From Alphaproteobacteria bacterium (GTDB lineage: Bacteria; Pseudomonadota; Alphaproteobacteria; Sphingomonadales; Sphingomonadaceae), in NCBI GenBank assembly GCA_005882415.1, contig VBAE01000210.1:1-22405 (forward strand): DNA of 22,405 bases, read 5' to 3'. Below the pieces are notes generated by a model that ran no database searches, was not told the origin of the DNA, and saw only the letters and a program-made list of their open reading frames with translations. The translations under genes were made by a program, and so were the position numbers. Positions within the stretch are counted from its first letter, which is position 1; every line of letters begins with the position of its first letter. Positions 1 to 7,198 of this stretch are shown here, piece after piece.

Positions 1-2268
1 GGCGCCGAGGAGAACCGTATTTTCTACGTCGCAGCCGAAGATGGCGCTGGTGCGACGACATTCCTGCGCGACTTTGCCTGGCGAGCGGCGGCAGAGGGGT
101 ACCCGACACTAGTTGCAGGCAGGGGACCGGTAACGGTTACTGGTTTGGAGATGTCCGGCTTCCTAACCCGATTAGTCACCGGCGGCCGTGACGACATCGA
201 TGGTGGCCGACTTTACGAGACCCCGTGCGTGATGGTTTTCGATCAAAATCATTGGGCGGGGCGGGAGCCTGAATTACTGAGCTTCGTACGGGAGATCACT
301 AGAAGTGGCAGGCGAGTGTGCGTCCTGACCGCTACGGGACCTTACGTGGGACTCCAGATCTTGGCAGAACGAAGCTTCATCGAATTGACGACGCTTTCGC
401 ACCAGGTAATGCCCGGACAAGCGCTGTCGCTCGGGCAGCACCTCAACCGCTTCCTTGCACCTCACGGCACCGATCGAAGCGAGCAGGAGTGGCAAAGCTT
501 CTTTGCCGCGTCATCCGTTGCGACCGGCCAAGGCGTGGCCGCATTCTGGATTGTGCTCTCATTCTGGCTGCAGCGGCAGGTGGACTTGGGTGAGACGGTA
601 CAAGCACGTGTTTATCGTCAGTTTACGACGCACGTGCACGATGACGCCATGCGGCTCGCGCTACTGCGCATAGCTGCCTTTAGCACCGTGGGCGAGCCAC
701 TGCCCGATGAGCTGCTGCCCGACAGTACCACCTGGCCAGTGTCGGACTGCATCGAGGACAAAAGAAAGGAGTTGGGAGTACTCGGCCTCGTGCGAGTGCG
801 CGGCGAGGTGGAGCGCTATTGGGCGATGGCCCACAACCTGCTTGGCCGTTACCTGATCAACGGCCTCTTCTACGATCACGCCACACGAGAGGGGCTTGGC
901 TTCGGGGACGCAGCAAACCCTGAGCATCTTCGCTTCCTTCTACTGAAAGAGCTTGCGGCGCTCCCTACCCTTCAGAGTGCGCGCCTTCGCGAAGTTGCGG
1001 ATACATTTGCCGTGTCAATTTTCAAGGTAGACCCTGACCACGGGCACGCAACGCTGACACCCTTCTGGCGGGAGGTGCTGGATGCCCTCGACGGAATGCC
1101 GCGGGCGTTGCGCACCACTAGTCGCACCTTCTTACACCATTGCTCAATATCGCGACGGCGCATTGCCTCGGATCCTGATACTTTCGTGATGTCCGATGGG
1201 GAGCGGGTGGAACTCCTGCGACGGGCCACCGACGATTTGCGCGCGGCCCTTAGGCTGGACGGGGTACCCGGCGCCGAAACGGATATCAACCTGTACAACT
1301 CGCTCGCTCACGCCCTCCACGACCTTGCCGAGGCGGAAGCAGCGGCCGGATTTGACCAGTCCGTCGTTGCGGCCTCGAGAGCCGAGGCGCAGGAGGCGAC
1401 ACGCCGAGCGTACGCCCTCAATCCAGATAATTCGTTCGTCGTTGAGACTCACGCCCGCGCGCTGCTGGCGGAGGGCGCCGCAAACGACGCTGTGGCGGTG
1501 CAGAGAGCTCTCGAGGTGCTGAACCTTGCTTATGGACTGATGGAGCGTCCAGCTTCTGAACCGCGACGCAATGCGCTCAGCAGATTGGCAGAGCGCGCGT
1601 TCGACCTCCTGATGTCCGGAGGCGGAGCTCGAGACGGGGATCCCGACACTGAAGCTGGGGCGATTGCTTTTGCGTTAGCCGCACTAAGCGGTGGCATGTC
1701 CCGATCTAATGGTCGACCTCTCAGCGAATTGAGCAGTGACAACCGCTCCGCGGCGGCGGCGTTACTCGCAGCGCCAGTGCTTGCCGGGAACGTCCAGGCG
1801 GTGAAGCTGCGTTACATGCTAACGGTTATCGATGCGCCGTTCAACTTCGATACTCAGATAGGCCTTCTGGAGGCCCTGCACGGGAGTGGACCGGCCTTCA
1901 CCCCGCAAATGGAGCTGGAACTGGGCGTGCTCATGTTCCAGGTTGACCGGTCTCATGAGGGGGACCGCCTGTTTAAGCGATTAAGGTCACTTTGGCGGCG
2001 TGGTGAGCACTATGTGGAGGTGCCGACGCGACTACACTGGCTCCTTACGGCGGCGCGGTCAGAGCGGAGGCAGGTGCGGGCGAGGGTCGTCTCAAGTTCA
2101 GAGGGACGCGCTTTCGCACGGGTCGCCGAGTTCAGAGACGTCGAGGTCCCATTTCGCCCAGCAGAGTTCGGGCAGGCAAGACCAGTACCCGGCGCAGCAC
2201 TTACCGCCTTCGTGTCTTTTGGCCATAATGGTCCCCTGCTTCGGCCTCTCACGGCAGCCTGGCGGTGA
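1..2268 (+). CDS. STAND-like P-loop NTPase with TPR-like C-terminal region (5' partial)
   Basis: The frame is open from base 1, so the gene starts upstream of the window; the ATG at 145 is internal. Bases 34-66 encode a P-loop-like stretch, EDGAGATTFLRDFA, preceded by a beta strand (RIFYVAA). It resembles Walker A, but the usual lysine before TT is alanine. A Walker B-like strand, CVMVFDQNHW, follows at about 226-255. Next comes a helical, winged-helix-like part (ALLRIAAFSTVGEPLPDELL) and then repeated Ala-rich helices resembling TPRs (ATRRAYALNPDNSFVVETHA). The last 60 residues are beta-rich (VEVPFRP...FVSFGHNGPLLRPL) and resemble an OB/cold-shock-type barrel. This order fits STAND ATPases, many of which sense phage proteins and drive an N-terminal effector; any effector here lies outside the window. 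It overlaps the downstream TOPRIM gene by 4 bases. Codon use is less GC-biased than later in the window. NTPase class moderately sure; function unknown. Confidence 0.7.
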   Translation, partial: GAEENRIFYVAAEDGAGATTFLRDFAWRAAAEGYPTLVAGRGPVTVTGLEMSGFLTRLVTGGRDDIDGGRLYETPCVMVFDQNHWAGREPELLSFVREITRSGRRVCVLTATGPYVGLQILAERSFIELTTLSHQVMPGQALSLGQHLNRFLAPHGTDRSEQEWQSFFAASSVATGQGVAAFWIVLSFWLQRQVDLGETVQARVYRQFTTHVHDDAMRLALLRIAAFSTVGEPLPDELLPDSTTWPVSDCIEDKRKELGVLGLVRVRGEVERYWAMAHNLLGRYLINGLFYDHATREGLGFGDAANPEHLRFLLLKELAALPTLQSARLREVADTFAVSIFKVDPDHGHATLTPFWREVLDALDGMPRALRTTSRTFLHHCSISRRRIASDPDTFVMSDGERVELLRRATDDLRAALRLDGVPGAETDINLYNSLAHALHDLAEAEAAAGFDQSVVAASRAEAQEATRRAYALNPDNSFVVETHARALLAEGAANDAVAVQRALEVLNLAYGLMERPASEPRRNALSRLAERAFDLLMSGGGARDGDPDTEAGAIAFALAALSGGMSRSNGRPLSELSSDNRSAAAALLAAPVLAGNVQAVKLRYMLTVIDAPFNFDTQIGLLEALHGSGPAFTPQMELELGVLMFQVDRSHEGDRLFKRLRSLWRRGEHYVEVPTRLHWLLTAARSERRQVRARVVSSSEGRAFARVAEFRDVEVPFRPAEFGQARPVPGAALTAFVSFGHNGPLLRPLTAAWR

Positions 2269-2972
2269 CCGGACTACTCGAAACGTTCGCGCGGCAGGTC
2301 GGCTGGAGCATCGCGCACAACAACGTCGTCGTTGAGGGCACTTCCGATGTAGCGTTCCTCTCCCACGCATCGGATCTGCACGCGATAGCGAGAGGACGCC
2401 CGGTGCTGGATGGCGATTTCGCCGTGCTCGCCGCCGGCCGCGGTGACGATGGTGGGGTGGATGGGGTCAATCGACGACTGAGCCTGGTGCGGCAGCTTAC
2501 TGACGTCGATCGTCACGAAGATGGCCGGCTACGACACCGGTTCGTGGGGCTGCTCGACAATGATGCGGCTGGCCGGGGAGCTCTTGCCGTTGCTTGCAGG
2601 TTCGACCGGCGAGTTGAGCCCTACCAAGACCTGTTCCTCCTTCAACCAGTCATGCCAGATTTCATACCCGGTGTGGATCGCGCTATGGCGGTTGCTCAGG
2701 CAAACTTGGCATTCCGGCAGTTCGACTGGGAGATTGAAGATCTCTGTTCTGAACGCCTCCTTGTCCAACTCGAGCGCGATTATCCTTGTGGAGTGTTATC
2801 CAAGCATGAGAGAGCAGGCCTCGTACATCGTGAGTTGAGTAGAGCGGCCAAAGTCGAACTGAGACGACTATTCGTGGAATCCGCGACGATCGTGGATGCT
2901 CGTGGATTTCTTGATTTGTTACGAGCGATGCGGCGCTACCAAGGGCTTGATCACGAATTTGTCCTCACTTGA
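2265..2972 (+). CDS. TOPRIM-domain protein coupled to the STAND-like gene
   Basis: A 235-residue protein starting at GTG 2265, which overlaps the TGA of the upstream gene (GTGA), so translation is probably coupled. The N-terminal half holds a TOPRIM fold: strand NVVVEGTSDVAFL gives the conserved Glu24-Gly25, and FVGLLDNDAAGRGAL gives the Asp98-x-Asp100 pair in a DnaG-like D-x-D-x-A-G-R context. All three metal-binding acidic residues are present, so a nuclease or nucleotidyl-transfer activity is possible. No DnaG zinc-binding or ATPase domain is present in this protein. The C-terminal half is helical and charged and I do not recognise it. TOPRIM nucleases partnered by ATPases are known from Gabija, PARIS and OLD systems; here the partner is a STAND-like protein instead. 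I infer that the pair works as one system. Family call fairly sure, role inferred. Confidence 0.75.
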   Translation: MTGLLETFARQVGWSIAHNNVVVEGTSDVAFLSHASDLHAIARGRPVLDGDFAVLAAGRGDDGGVDGVNRRLSLVRQLTDVDRHEDGRLRHRFVGLLDNDAAGRGALAVACRFDRRVEPYQDLFLLQPVMPDFIPGVDRAMAVAQANLAFRQFDWEIEDLCSERLLVQLERDYPCGVLSKHERAGLVHRELSRAAKVELRRLFVESATIVDARGFLDLLRAMRRYQGLDHEFVLT

Positions 2973-3101
2973 ACGCTCCAGCTGGCGATCGCTAACCTAA
3001 CGCGCCCCACACGCCGGACTAGCGAGGGTTTGAGGCCATTGGAGCTCCGACTTCCAGGAGGCAGTTTCTCAACTTCGGTCCAACGCTGCTGCCAATATCT
3101 T

Positions 3102-4008
3102 TCACCGCTTGAAGCACCGCTCCCGATGCCACGCCAGATACCCCGGGTGCGGCCTCTGCGCCGGTTTTGTCGGCACCGCCGCCCGCCGCGTCTTATTCAC
3201 CAGCCCCCAGACGCTCTCGACGTCGTTGACCTGCCTTGAGATCAGCACCTCCATCTCGTCCGAGAGGCTGATCAGGCCTCGGTCGAACATCCAGTGGGCG
3301 GTGCCGCTGAGCGCTATGCCGTTGGTGACGATGTCGGGGCCGTTGGCTTCGACGGACTTGATGTGGGCGGCCTGGACTTCGGCTCGGCCGCCGCCGTTGA
3401 TGAATTTGAGGCCGGTGATCGCGCATCGGCAACCATAGGCTTCGAGGACCTTCTTGCGGAAGATGCGGTCGCGGACCGGGCGGGAGGTGTAGAGCTCGAC
3501 CCGCTCGCGCTCGACCTCGAATTGGAAGGGCGACTGCTCGTCGCGGACGAGGCTGGGGACGGCCGGTTCGGGGGCGCCGATACGGGGGAGGATTGGCTCC
3601 TCGTCCGGGATGCCGCGTTCGAGGATCGAGGATTCGGTTGAAGTCGGCGATCGAGATTGGGCGGACCGCGGCCTGGGCGCGGCCGGAGATTCGGCCGGCT
3701 TCGTTCAGGACGCCGCGCTCGACCGGGCCTTCAGCGTCGGAGAAGGGGACGGGGCGATCGAAATCCTCATATTGGCTCATCAACGCGAGGTGCATGCCCG
3801 GCGCGGTTGGGTCGGGCACAATTTGGTCGACCTTGGCTATTGCGAAATATCCGCGGCCGGTGGGGCCGCGGCGGGGTTCGTAATAGATGATCCAATCGCC
3901 GACGAACTGCAGGGCGCGGCTTAGATATTGTTGCGGGAATTGGTACCGGTCGGCCGGGAGGTCGTTGTAGATCGAGTCCTCGCGGTGAAGAAATACGCCT
4001 CTGGTCAT
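3102..4008 (-). pseudogene. HNH_2-family endonuclease, frameshifted
   Basis: Reads leftward from ATG (4006-4008, MTRGVFLHREDSIYNDLP). The N-terminal part (YQFPQQYLSRALQFVGDWII) is typical of a chromosomal HNH endonuclease family common in sphingomonads. Near base 3620-3633 the frame shifts by +1. The original frame then continues as ERGIPDEEPILPRIG, then YGCRCAITGLKFINGGG, EVQAAHIKSVEANGPD, NGIALSGTAHWMFDRG, and ends ...YLAWHRERCFKR at 3102. The C-x-C-x-x-T-G, AAHI and NGIALS...HWMFD motifs are those of HNH_2 (PF13391), and the AHI and H-W-x-F-D parts of the active site are intact in the second frame. Without the shift the protein would be about 300 residues, full length for the family. The first frame runs on with an Arg/Pro-rich nonsense tail to 3193. 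The lesion is a 7-bp tandem duplication, listed separately. A nuclease that cuts DNA is the family role; here it is presumably inactive. Confidence 0.85.
3620..3633. repeat. 7-bp perfect tandem duplication that breaks the HNH gene
   Basis: CGAGGAT occurs twice in tandem at 3620-3626 and 3627-3633. Removing one copy joins the two HNH frames exactly (FNRIL followed by ERGIPDEEP) with no other change, so this duplication is the frameshifting event. It could revert by slippage. Confidence 0.85.
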
Positions 4009-4087
4009 GGCCGGAGCTTAAGCGCGGCGCTGGAGGTCGGCAATTCGGTTCGTGCCCTACCTGCCTCGCCCTGCCCTCACCCTCCCA

Positions 4088-4134
4088 CCCGGCTTTGCCG
4101 GGCGGGCCCCTCCCTCTCCCCTGCAGGGAGAGGG
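4088..4134. repeat. Two adjacent intergenic hairpins
   Basis: In the 211-base gap between the divergent HNH and HTH-like genes there are two inverted repeats. CCCGGC-TTT-GCCGGG spans 4088-4102. CCCTCTCCC-CTGCA-GGGAGAGGG spans 4112-4134, a 9-bp stem. The C-rich surroundings (CCCTCACCCTCCCACC) resemble dispersed intergenic repeats of alphaproteobacterial genomes. Possible roles are a dispersed palindromic repeat or a transcription stop. No T-tract follows. Confidence 0.5.
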
Positions 4135-4219
4135 TTCGCTGCGCACCAATATGGTTCTTCCGCCTTGACATTTGCGCCGAAATATGGAACATATCACGAA
4201 CAAGTCACAGGAGGTTCCA

Positions 4220-5071
4220 ATGGGCGTTGGGCAGGGGTCGGGGGGCGGCGGGAGTGCTCCCGGGCGGGTGGTTTCGCTGGAGAGGACTTCGTCCGAACGG
4301 CGGCGGGTCTATGTGCCGATGGAGCGGCGGGCGAAGCGGTTTCTGGAGGTGCTGGCGACGTGCGGGAATGCGACGACTGCGCGGCTCGCCGCCGGGCTCG
4401 GCAAGGACCGGATCTACCAGCATCGCAAGGCGAATGCGCCGTTCGCGGCCGCGTGGGCGGCGGCTCTCGATGCCTTCGCGGCGCGGGCGGAGGCGGACGA
4501 CGAGGCTCTCAGCGACGCGGCGCTCGAGCCGGACGGGATGATCGTCCGGCGCGGGCGCTCCGGGCGGCTGCAGGTGGTCGCCCGGCGGCCGAACCTTTGG
4601 TCGAAGGCGAAGGAGGAGGCCTTCTTCGAGCATTTCACAGAGACCAACAATGTCGGCGCGGCTTCGCTCGCCGCCGGGTTCACGTCGAAAACGGCGTGGG
4701 AACGGCGGCGGATCTGCCCGGCCTTTCGCGACCGCTTCGCGGCGGCGCGAGAGGATGCCTATGAAAAGCTGGAATATATGCTGATCGAGGCGGGGACGGA
4801 GCTGCTCTCGTCCAACGAGGCGGCGCGGCGCAACCCGGACCTGGCAATGTGGCTGCTGAGGCGGCGCGACCAGGCGGCGGCGGGGTCCCTCAAGCGGGGC
4901 GGGCGGTTCATGCCGAAGCAACCCAGCATCGAGGAGGTGACGGCGAAGATGATCACCCAGGTCGGCGCGATCAAGCGGCACCGGGAGAACGGGCAATTGG
5001 CGGAGGGGTGGACGAGGGACGAGGCGGGCAACATGATCCCGCCCGGCTGGGTGCGGGCGGAGAGCCGGTAG
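4220..5071 (+). CDS. Hypothetical protein with two HTH-like segments, terminase-small-subunit-like
   Basis: I chose ATG 4220 (MGVGQGSGGGG) because CAGGAGG at 4208-4214 is a strong Shine-Dalgarno sequence 5 bases ahead; an in-frame ATG at 4172 lacks one. The result is 283 residues. Two similar helical units are visible. Residues 36-85 (AKRFLEVLATCGNATTARLAAGLGK...) and residues 126-175 (KAKEEAFFEHF...NNVGAASLAAGFTSKTAWERR) share the pattern helix, 'N-xx-AARLAAG', turn, helix and an aromatic F-A/R-x-W/F end. This arrangement recalls phage terminase small subunits and related DNA-binding proteins found in sphingomonads. No terminase large subunit, portal or other phage gene is nearby. I infer DNA binding; the actual role is unknown. 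Confidence 0.7.
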   Translation: MGVGQGSGGGGSAPGRVVSLERTSSERRRVYVPMERRAKRFLEVLATCGNATTARLAAGLGKDRIYQHRKANAPFAAAWAAALDAFAARAEADDEALSDAALEPDGMIVRRGRSGRLQVVARRPNLWSKAKEEAFFEHFTETNNVGAASLAAGFTSKTAWERRRICPAFRDRFAAAREDAYEKLEYMLIEAGTELLSSNEAARRNPDLAMWLLRRRDQAAAGSLKRGGRFMPKQPSIEEVTAKMITQVGAIKRHRENGQLAEGWTRDEAGNMIPPGWVRAESR

Positions 5072-5153
5072 CGGCGGGGCGCCGCTGCGCGCCAGGATCG
5101 ATTGTGCTCCGGCCGGGCCTGGGTTATGTCGTTGGTTTCACGGGGAGAGCTTC

Positions 5154-5408
5154 ATGGTCCGCAACTGCGCTATCCTTGCACTGCTCGTCATGGCCGCCGC
5201 TCCGGCGTTCGGCGAGGCGCCGCCGGCACGCTCGAACGCGCCCCGGGACAAAATGGTCTGCAAGAACTTTCCGCGGATCGGCTCGCTGGTTGCCCAGAAC
5301 CGCGTCTGCAAGACCCGCGCGGACTGGCAGAAGGACCGCGACATGATGCGCGTGCAGATGGGCGTTACCCCCTGCGCCATCCAGCCCTGCGAAATGCCGG
5401 GCAAATAG
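5154..5408 (+). CDS. Small secreted cysteine-containing protein
   Basis: An 84-residue protein. ATG 5154 follows a GGGGAGAG Shine-Dalgarno sequence. Residues 1-20 form a signal peptide (hydrophobic ILALLVMAAAPAFG, probable cut after AFG). The mature part has four cysteines (MVCKNFP, RVCKTRADW, TPCAIQPCEM). The pattern VCK-x-F-P-R-x-GS-L-x(6-7)-R-VCKTRA-x-W is one I associate with a conserved small periplasmic family of sphingomonads with no assigned function. The cysteines could form two disulfides. It stands alone on its strand, with 82 bases before it and 122 after. Confidence 0.75.
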   Translation: MVRNCAILALLVMAAAPAFGEAPPARSNAPRDKMVCKNFPRIGSLVAQNRVCKTRADWQKDRDMMRVQMGVTPCAIQPCEMPGK

Positions 5409-5530
5409 ACCGCGTCCTGCTCCGGCCGGAGATGTGGACCTGAAGGCCGTGCCGAGCCGGATCGTACCGAAATAATAGCTGTCTTCCCGCGTTAGCGAGT
5501 TCGTGAGGATCGGCGCGCTAGCGTGGGGGC

Positions 5531-6064
5531 ATGTCGAAGCATTGGAGACCCTCCGGCGGCTTGCCGGCCGAGTGGGATCGCTATCGGGCGCGGCCTCGCT
5601 CCCCGGCCAGACGGCGAACCAGGCGAAGAGGGATTCGCGGGGGTGAGCTGCGGCTGGCGATTACACTCGGCCTGCTGCTCGGGCTGGCGGCGACCCGGCT
5701 GGAATGGCCCCTGCCCACCGAAGGCGGCAGCCTGCCGATGGACGCCTCCGCCGTGCGGGTCATCGACGGGGACACCTTCGCTTATGCCGGCACCCGCGTC
5801 CGCATCGCCGACATCGACACGCCCGAACTCCACGGCCGCTGCGCCTATGAGACCGAGCTCGCCACCCGCGCCACCGAGCGGCTCGAGGCGCTGCTCGCCG
5901 AGGGCAGTTTCGAGCTCCACCCCCTCGCCAGCGGGCGCGACGAGGACGTCTACGGACGCAAGCTCAGGATCGTCACCCGCGACGGCCGCTCGATCGGTGA
6001 TCGACTGGTGGCGGAGGGGCTGGCGCGGACGTGGACGGGGCGGCGGGAGCCCTGGTGCGGGTGA
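5531..6064 (+). CDS. Thermonuclease (SNase-like) family protein, membrane anchored
   Basis: A 177-residue protein with a basic, Arg-rich N-terminus (residues 1-36), one hydrophobic segment (41-57, LAITLGLLLGLAA) and then an SNase domain (PF00565). The core VRVIDGDTFAYAGTRVRIAD and DIDTPEL motifs at 75-100, and DVYGRKLRIV at 139-148, carry the equivalents of staphylococcal nuclease Arg35, Glu43 and Arg87, at Arg91, Glu99 and Arg143. The end (LVAEGLARTWTGRREPWC) is typical of bacterial family members. The N-terminal arginines followed by one TM segment suggest that the catalytic domain faces the periplasm. Role inferred from family: calcium-dependent hydrolysis of DNA or RNA. ATG 5531 lacks a strong Shine-Dalgarno sequence, so the start is slightly uncertain. 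Confidence 0.85.
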   Translation: MSKHWRPSGGLPAEWDRYRARPRSPARRRTRRRGIRGGELRLAITLGLLLGLAATRLEWPLPTEGGSLPMDASAVRVIDGDTFAYAGTRVRIADIDTPELHGRCAYETELATRATERLEALLAEGSFELHPLASGRDEDVYGRKLRIVTRDGRSIGDRLVAEGLARTWTGRREPWCG

Positions 6065-6130
6065 TGGACTCGCGGGCGGCCAAAGACCCGTTGCTATTCT
6101 GAACTAAACCGCAGCCTAAACCAACCGGCA

Positions 6131-6144
6131 CCGTAATATTACGG
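6131..6144. promoter_or_regulatory. Perfect 14-bp palindrome upstream of secreted-protein cluster
   Basis: CCGTAATATTACGG is fully self-complementary and unusually AT-rich at its centre for this genome. It lies in the 264-base gap (6065-6328) before the three secreted-protein genes, which holds no gene that I can support. It could be a repressor site or part of a promoter. No matching regulator is identifiable from the sequence. Confidence 0.4.
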
Positions 6145-6328
6145 ATCGTCAACAATCCGTACTGCGGCAGGATTATTTCGAGAGCGGAATAAAGCCAAGT
6201 CCTTCGAATCGGGCGGACTACCCCGTTTGGAGTATCCTCGCCTCCGAAAGCGGAACATGTCAAGGAAAAGGTTCGTTTTAATCTGCCGTGGCACTCCAGT
6301 CACTACACTTGATCCAGGAGACACGGGT

Positions 6329-6760
6329 ATGAAAGCGAAATATGCAATCTCCGCCATTGCTGCGTGCGTCTTGATGGCGGGCGCCGCATCGGCGGACAGG
6401 CCGCAGCATCGCGGCAACCATCACAACAGCTCCACCAGCACCGCCGCAGGCGTCGCTGCAGCGGGCCGTGGCGGCGCAGTCGCCGGCGGCGGTGCGGGCA
6501 GCCGGGTGACGACCGCCCAGACCCGCGGCACGACGCGCTGCATCCCGAGCAACGTCGCCACGGCGAGCAACAATGCCGCTTACACCGATGCCAACCACGC
6601 GTCCGGCAGCTCCAGCACGTCCGGCACGGCCAGCGGCAGCGGCGCCGTGTCGAGCTCGTCCGACGGCTATGCGACCGCCGAGAATTCGCCGACCACCGGC
6701 ACCTATGCCGACGCGTCGGGCACCTCGGCTGCGGCCGCGCGCAACAGCCGCCGCTGCTGA
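6329..6760 (+). CDS. Secreted Ser/Ala/Gly-rich protein, first of three
   Basis: I chose ATG 6329 (MKAKYAISAIAACVLMAG) because it gives a proper signal peptide and has CAGGAG about 10 bases upstream; an in-frame ATG at 6227 would bury the signal. The 143-residue product has a signal peptide to about residue 23 (ASA-DRP), then a His/Asn-rich stretch (HRGNHHNSST), a Gly/Ala repeat region and a Ser/Thr/Gly region. There are exactly two mature cysteines, in TTRCIPSN and at the very C-terminus (NSRRC). No known domain. Low complexity suggests an extracellular or periplasmic, possibly disordered protein. The second and third genes follow at 59 and 10 bases with their own Shine-Dalgarno sequences, so co-transcription is likely. 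Confidence 0.65.
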   Translation: MKAKYAISAIAACVLMAGAASADRPQHRGNHHNSSTSTAAGVAAAGRGGAVAGGGAGSRVTTAQTRGTTRCIPSNVATASNNAAYTDANHASGSSSTSGTASGSGAVSSSSDGYATAENSPTTGTYADASGTSAAAARNSRRC

Positions 6761-6819
6761 ACCAGGCTTGGGGCGGCGCCTCGGCCCGCCCCAATGCCTT
6801 CTATCTGAGGAGGCCGGCC

Positions 6820-7188
6820 ATGATCCTGCGAACCGCATTGACGGGAACCATCCTGGCGCTCGCACTGTCGGGCGCGGCCGATGGCCGCGGCGCGAAGGAG
6901 TGCGCCGTCACTCGGATTCTCGCCGATGGACGGGTCGTCCGGTCGGTCGCTCCGGCGGGCGCGGCGGAGTCGGTGTCGGTGCGGAGCGGCAATGGCGCCG
7001 CCTCGGCCTCGGCGCACAGCCGGAGCCGCGGCTCGGCAAGCGCATCCTCCTCGTCCAGCGCCTCTTCCGGCGGCGGGCGGCACGCCTCGCACGCGACGTC
7101 CAGCTACACGGACGAAGAGGGCAGGAGGGTGACGGTCACCCGCGACGACAACGGGTGCGCGATCGAGATCGACGAACGAGATTCATAG
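6820..7188 (+). CDS. Secreted Ser/Ala-rich protein, second of three
   Basis: ATG 6820 follows a strong GAGGAGG at 6807-6812. The product is 122 residues with a signal peptide (MILRTALTGTILALALSGAA). The mature part begins with a short ordered segment (KECAVTRILADGRVVRSV), passes through a Ser/Ala/Gly/Arg low-complexity stretch of about 45 residues, and ends with a second ordered segment (YTDEEGRRVTVTRDDNGCAI). The ends carry its two cysteines, which could pair and bring the termini together. Longer in-frame extensions upstream run antisense-like through the previous gene and are not credible. Function unknown. Confidence 0.65.
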   Translation: MILRTALTGTILALALSGAADGRGAKECAVTRILADGRVVRSVAPAGAAESVSVRSGNGAASASAHSRSRGSASASSSSSASSGGGRHASHATSSYTDEEGRRVTVTRDDNGCAIEIDERDS

Positions 7189-7198
7189 GAGAAGAACC

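Noticed and set aside
3928..4764. 278-codon + strand frame across the 4.2 kb region
   Set aside because: Gly/Arg-rich, crosses hairpins and lacks a ribosome site, while the frame starting at 4220 has a strong one and ordered repeats.
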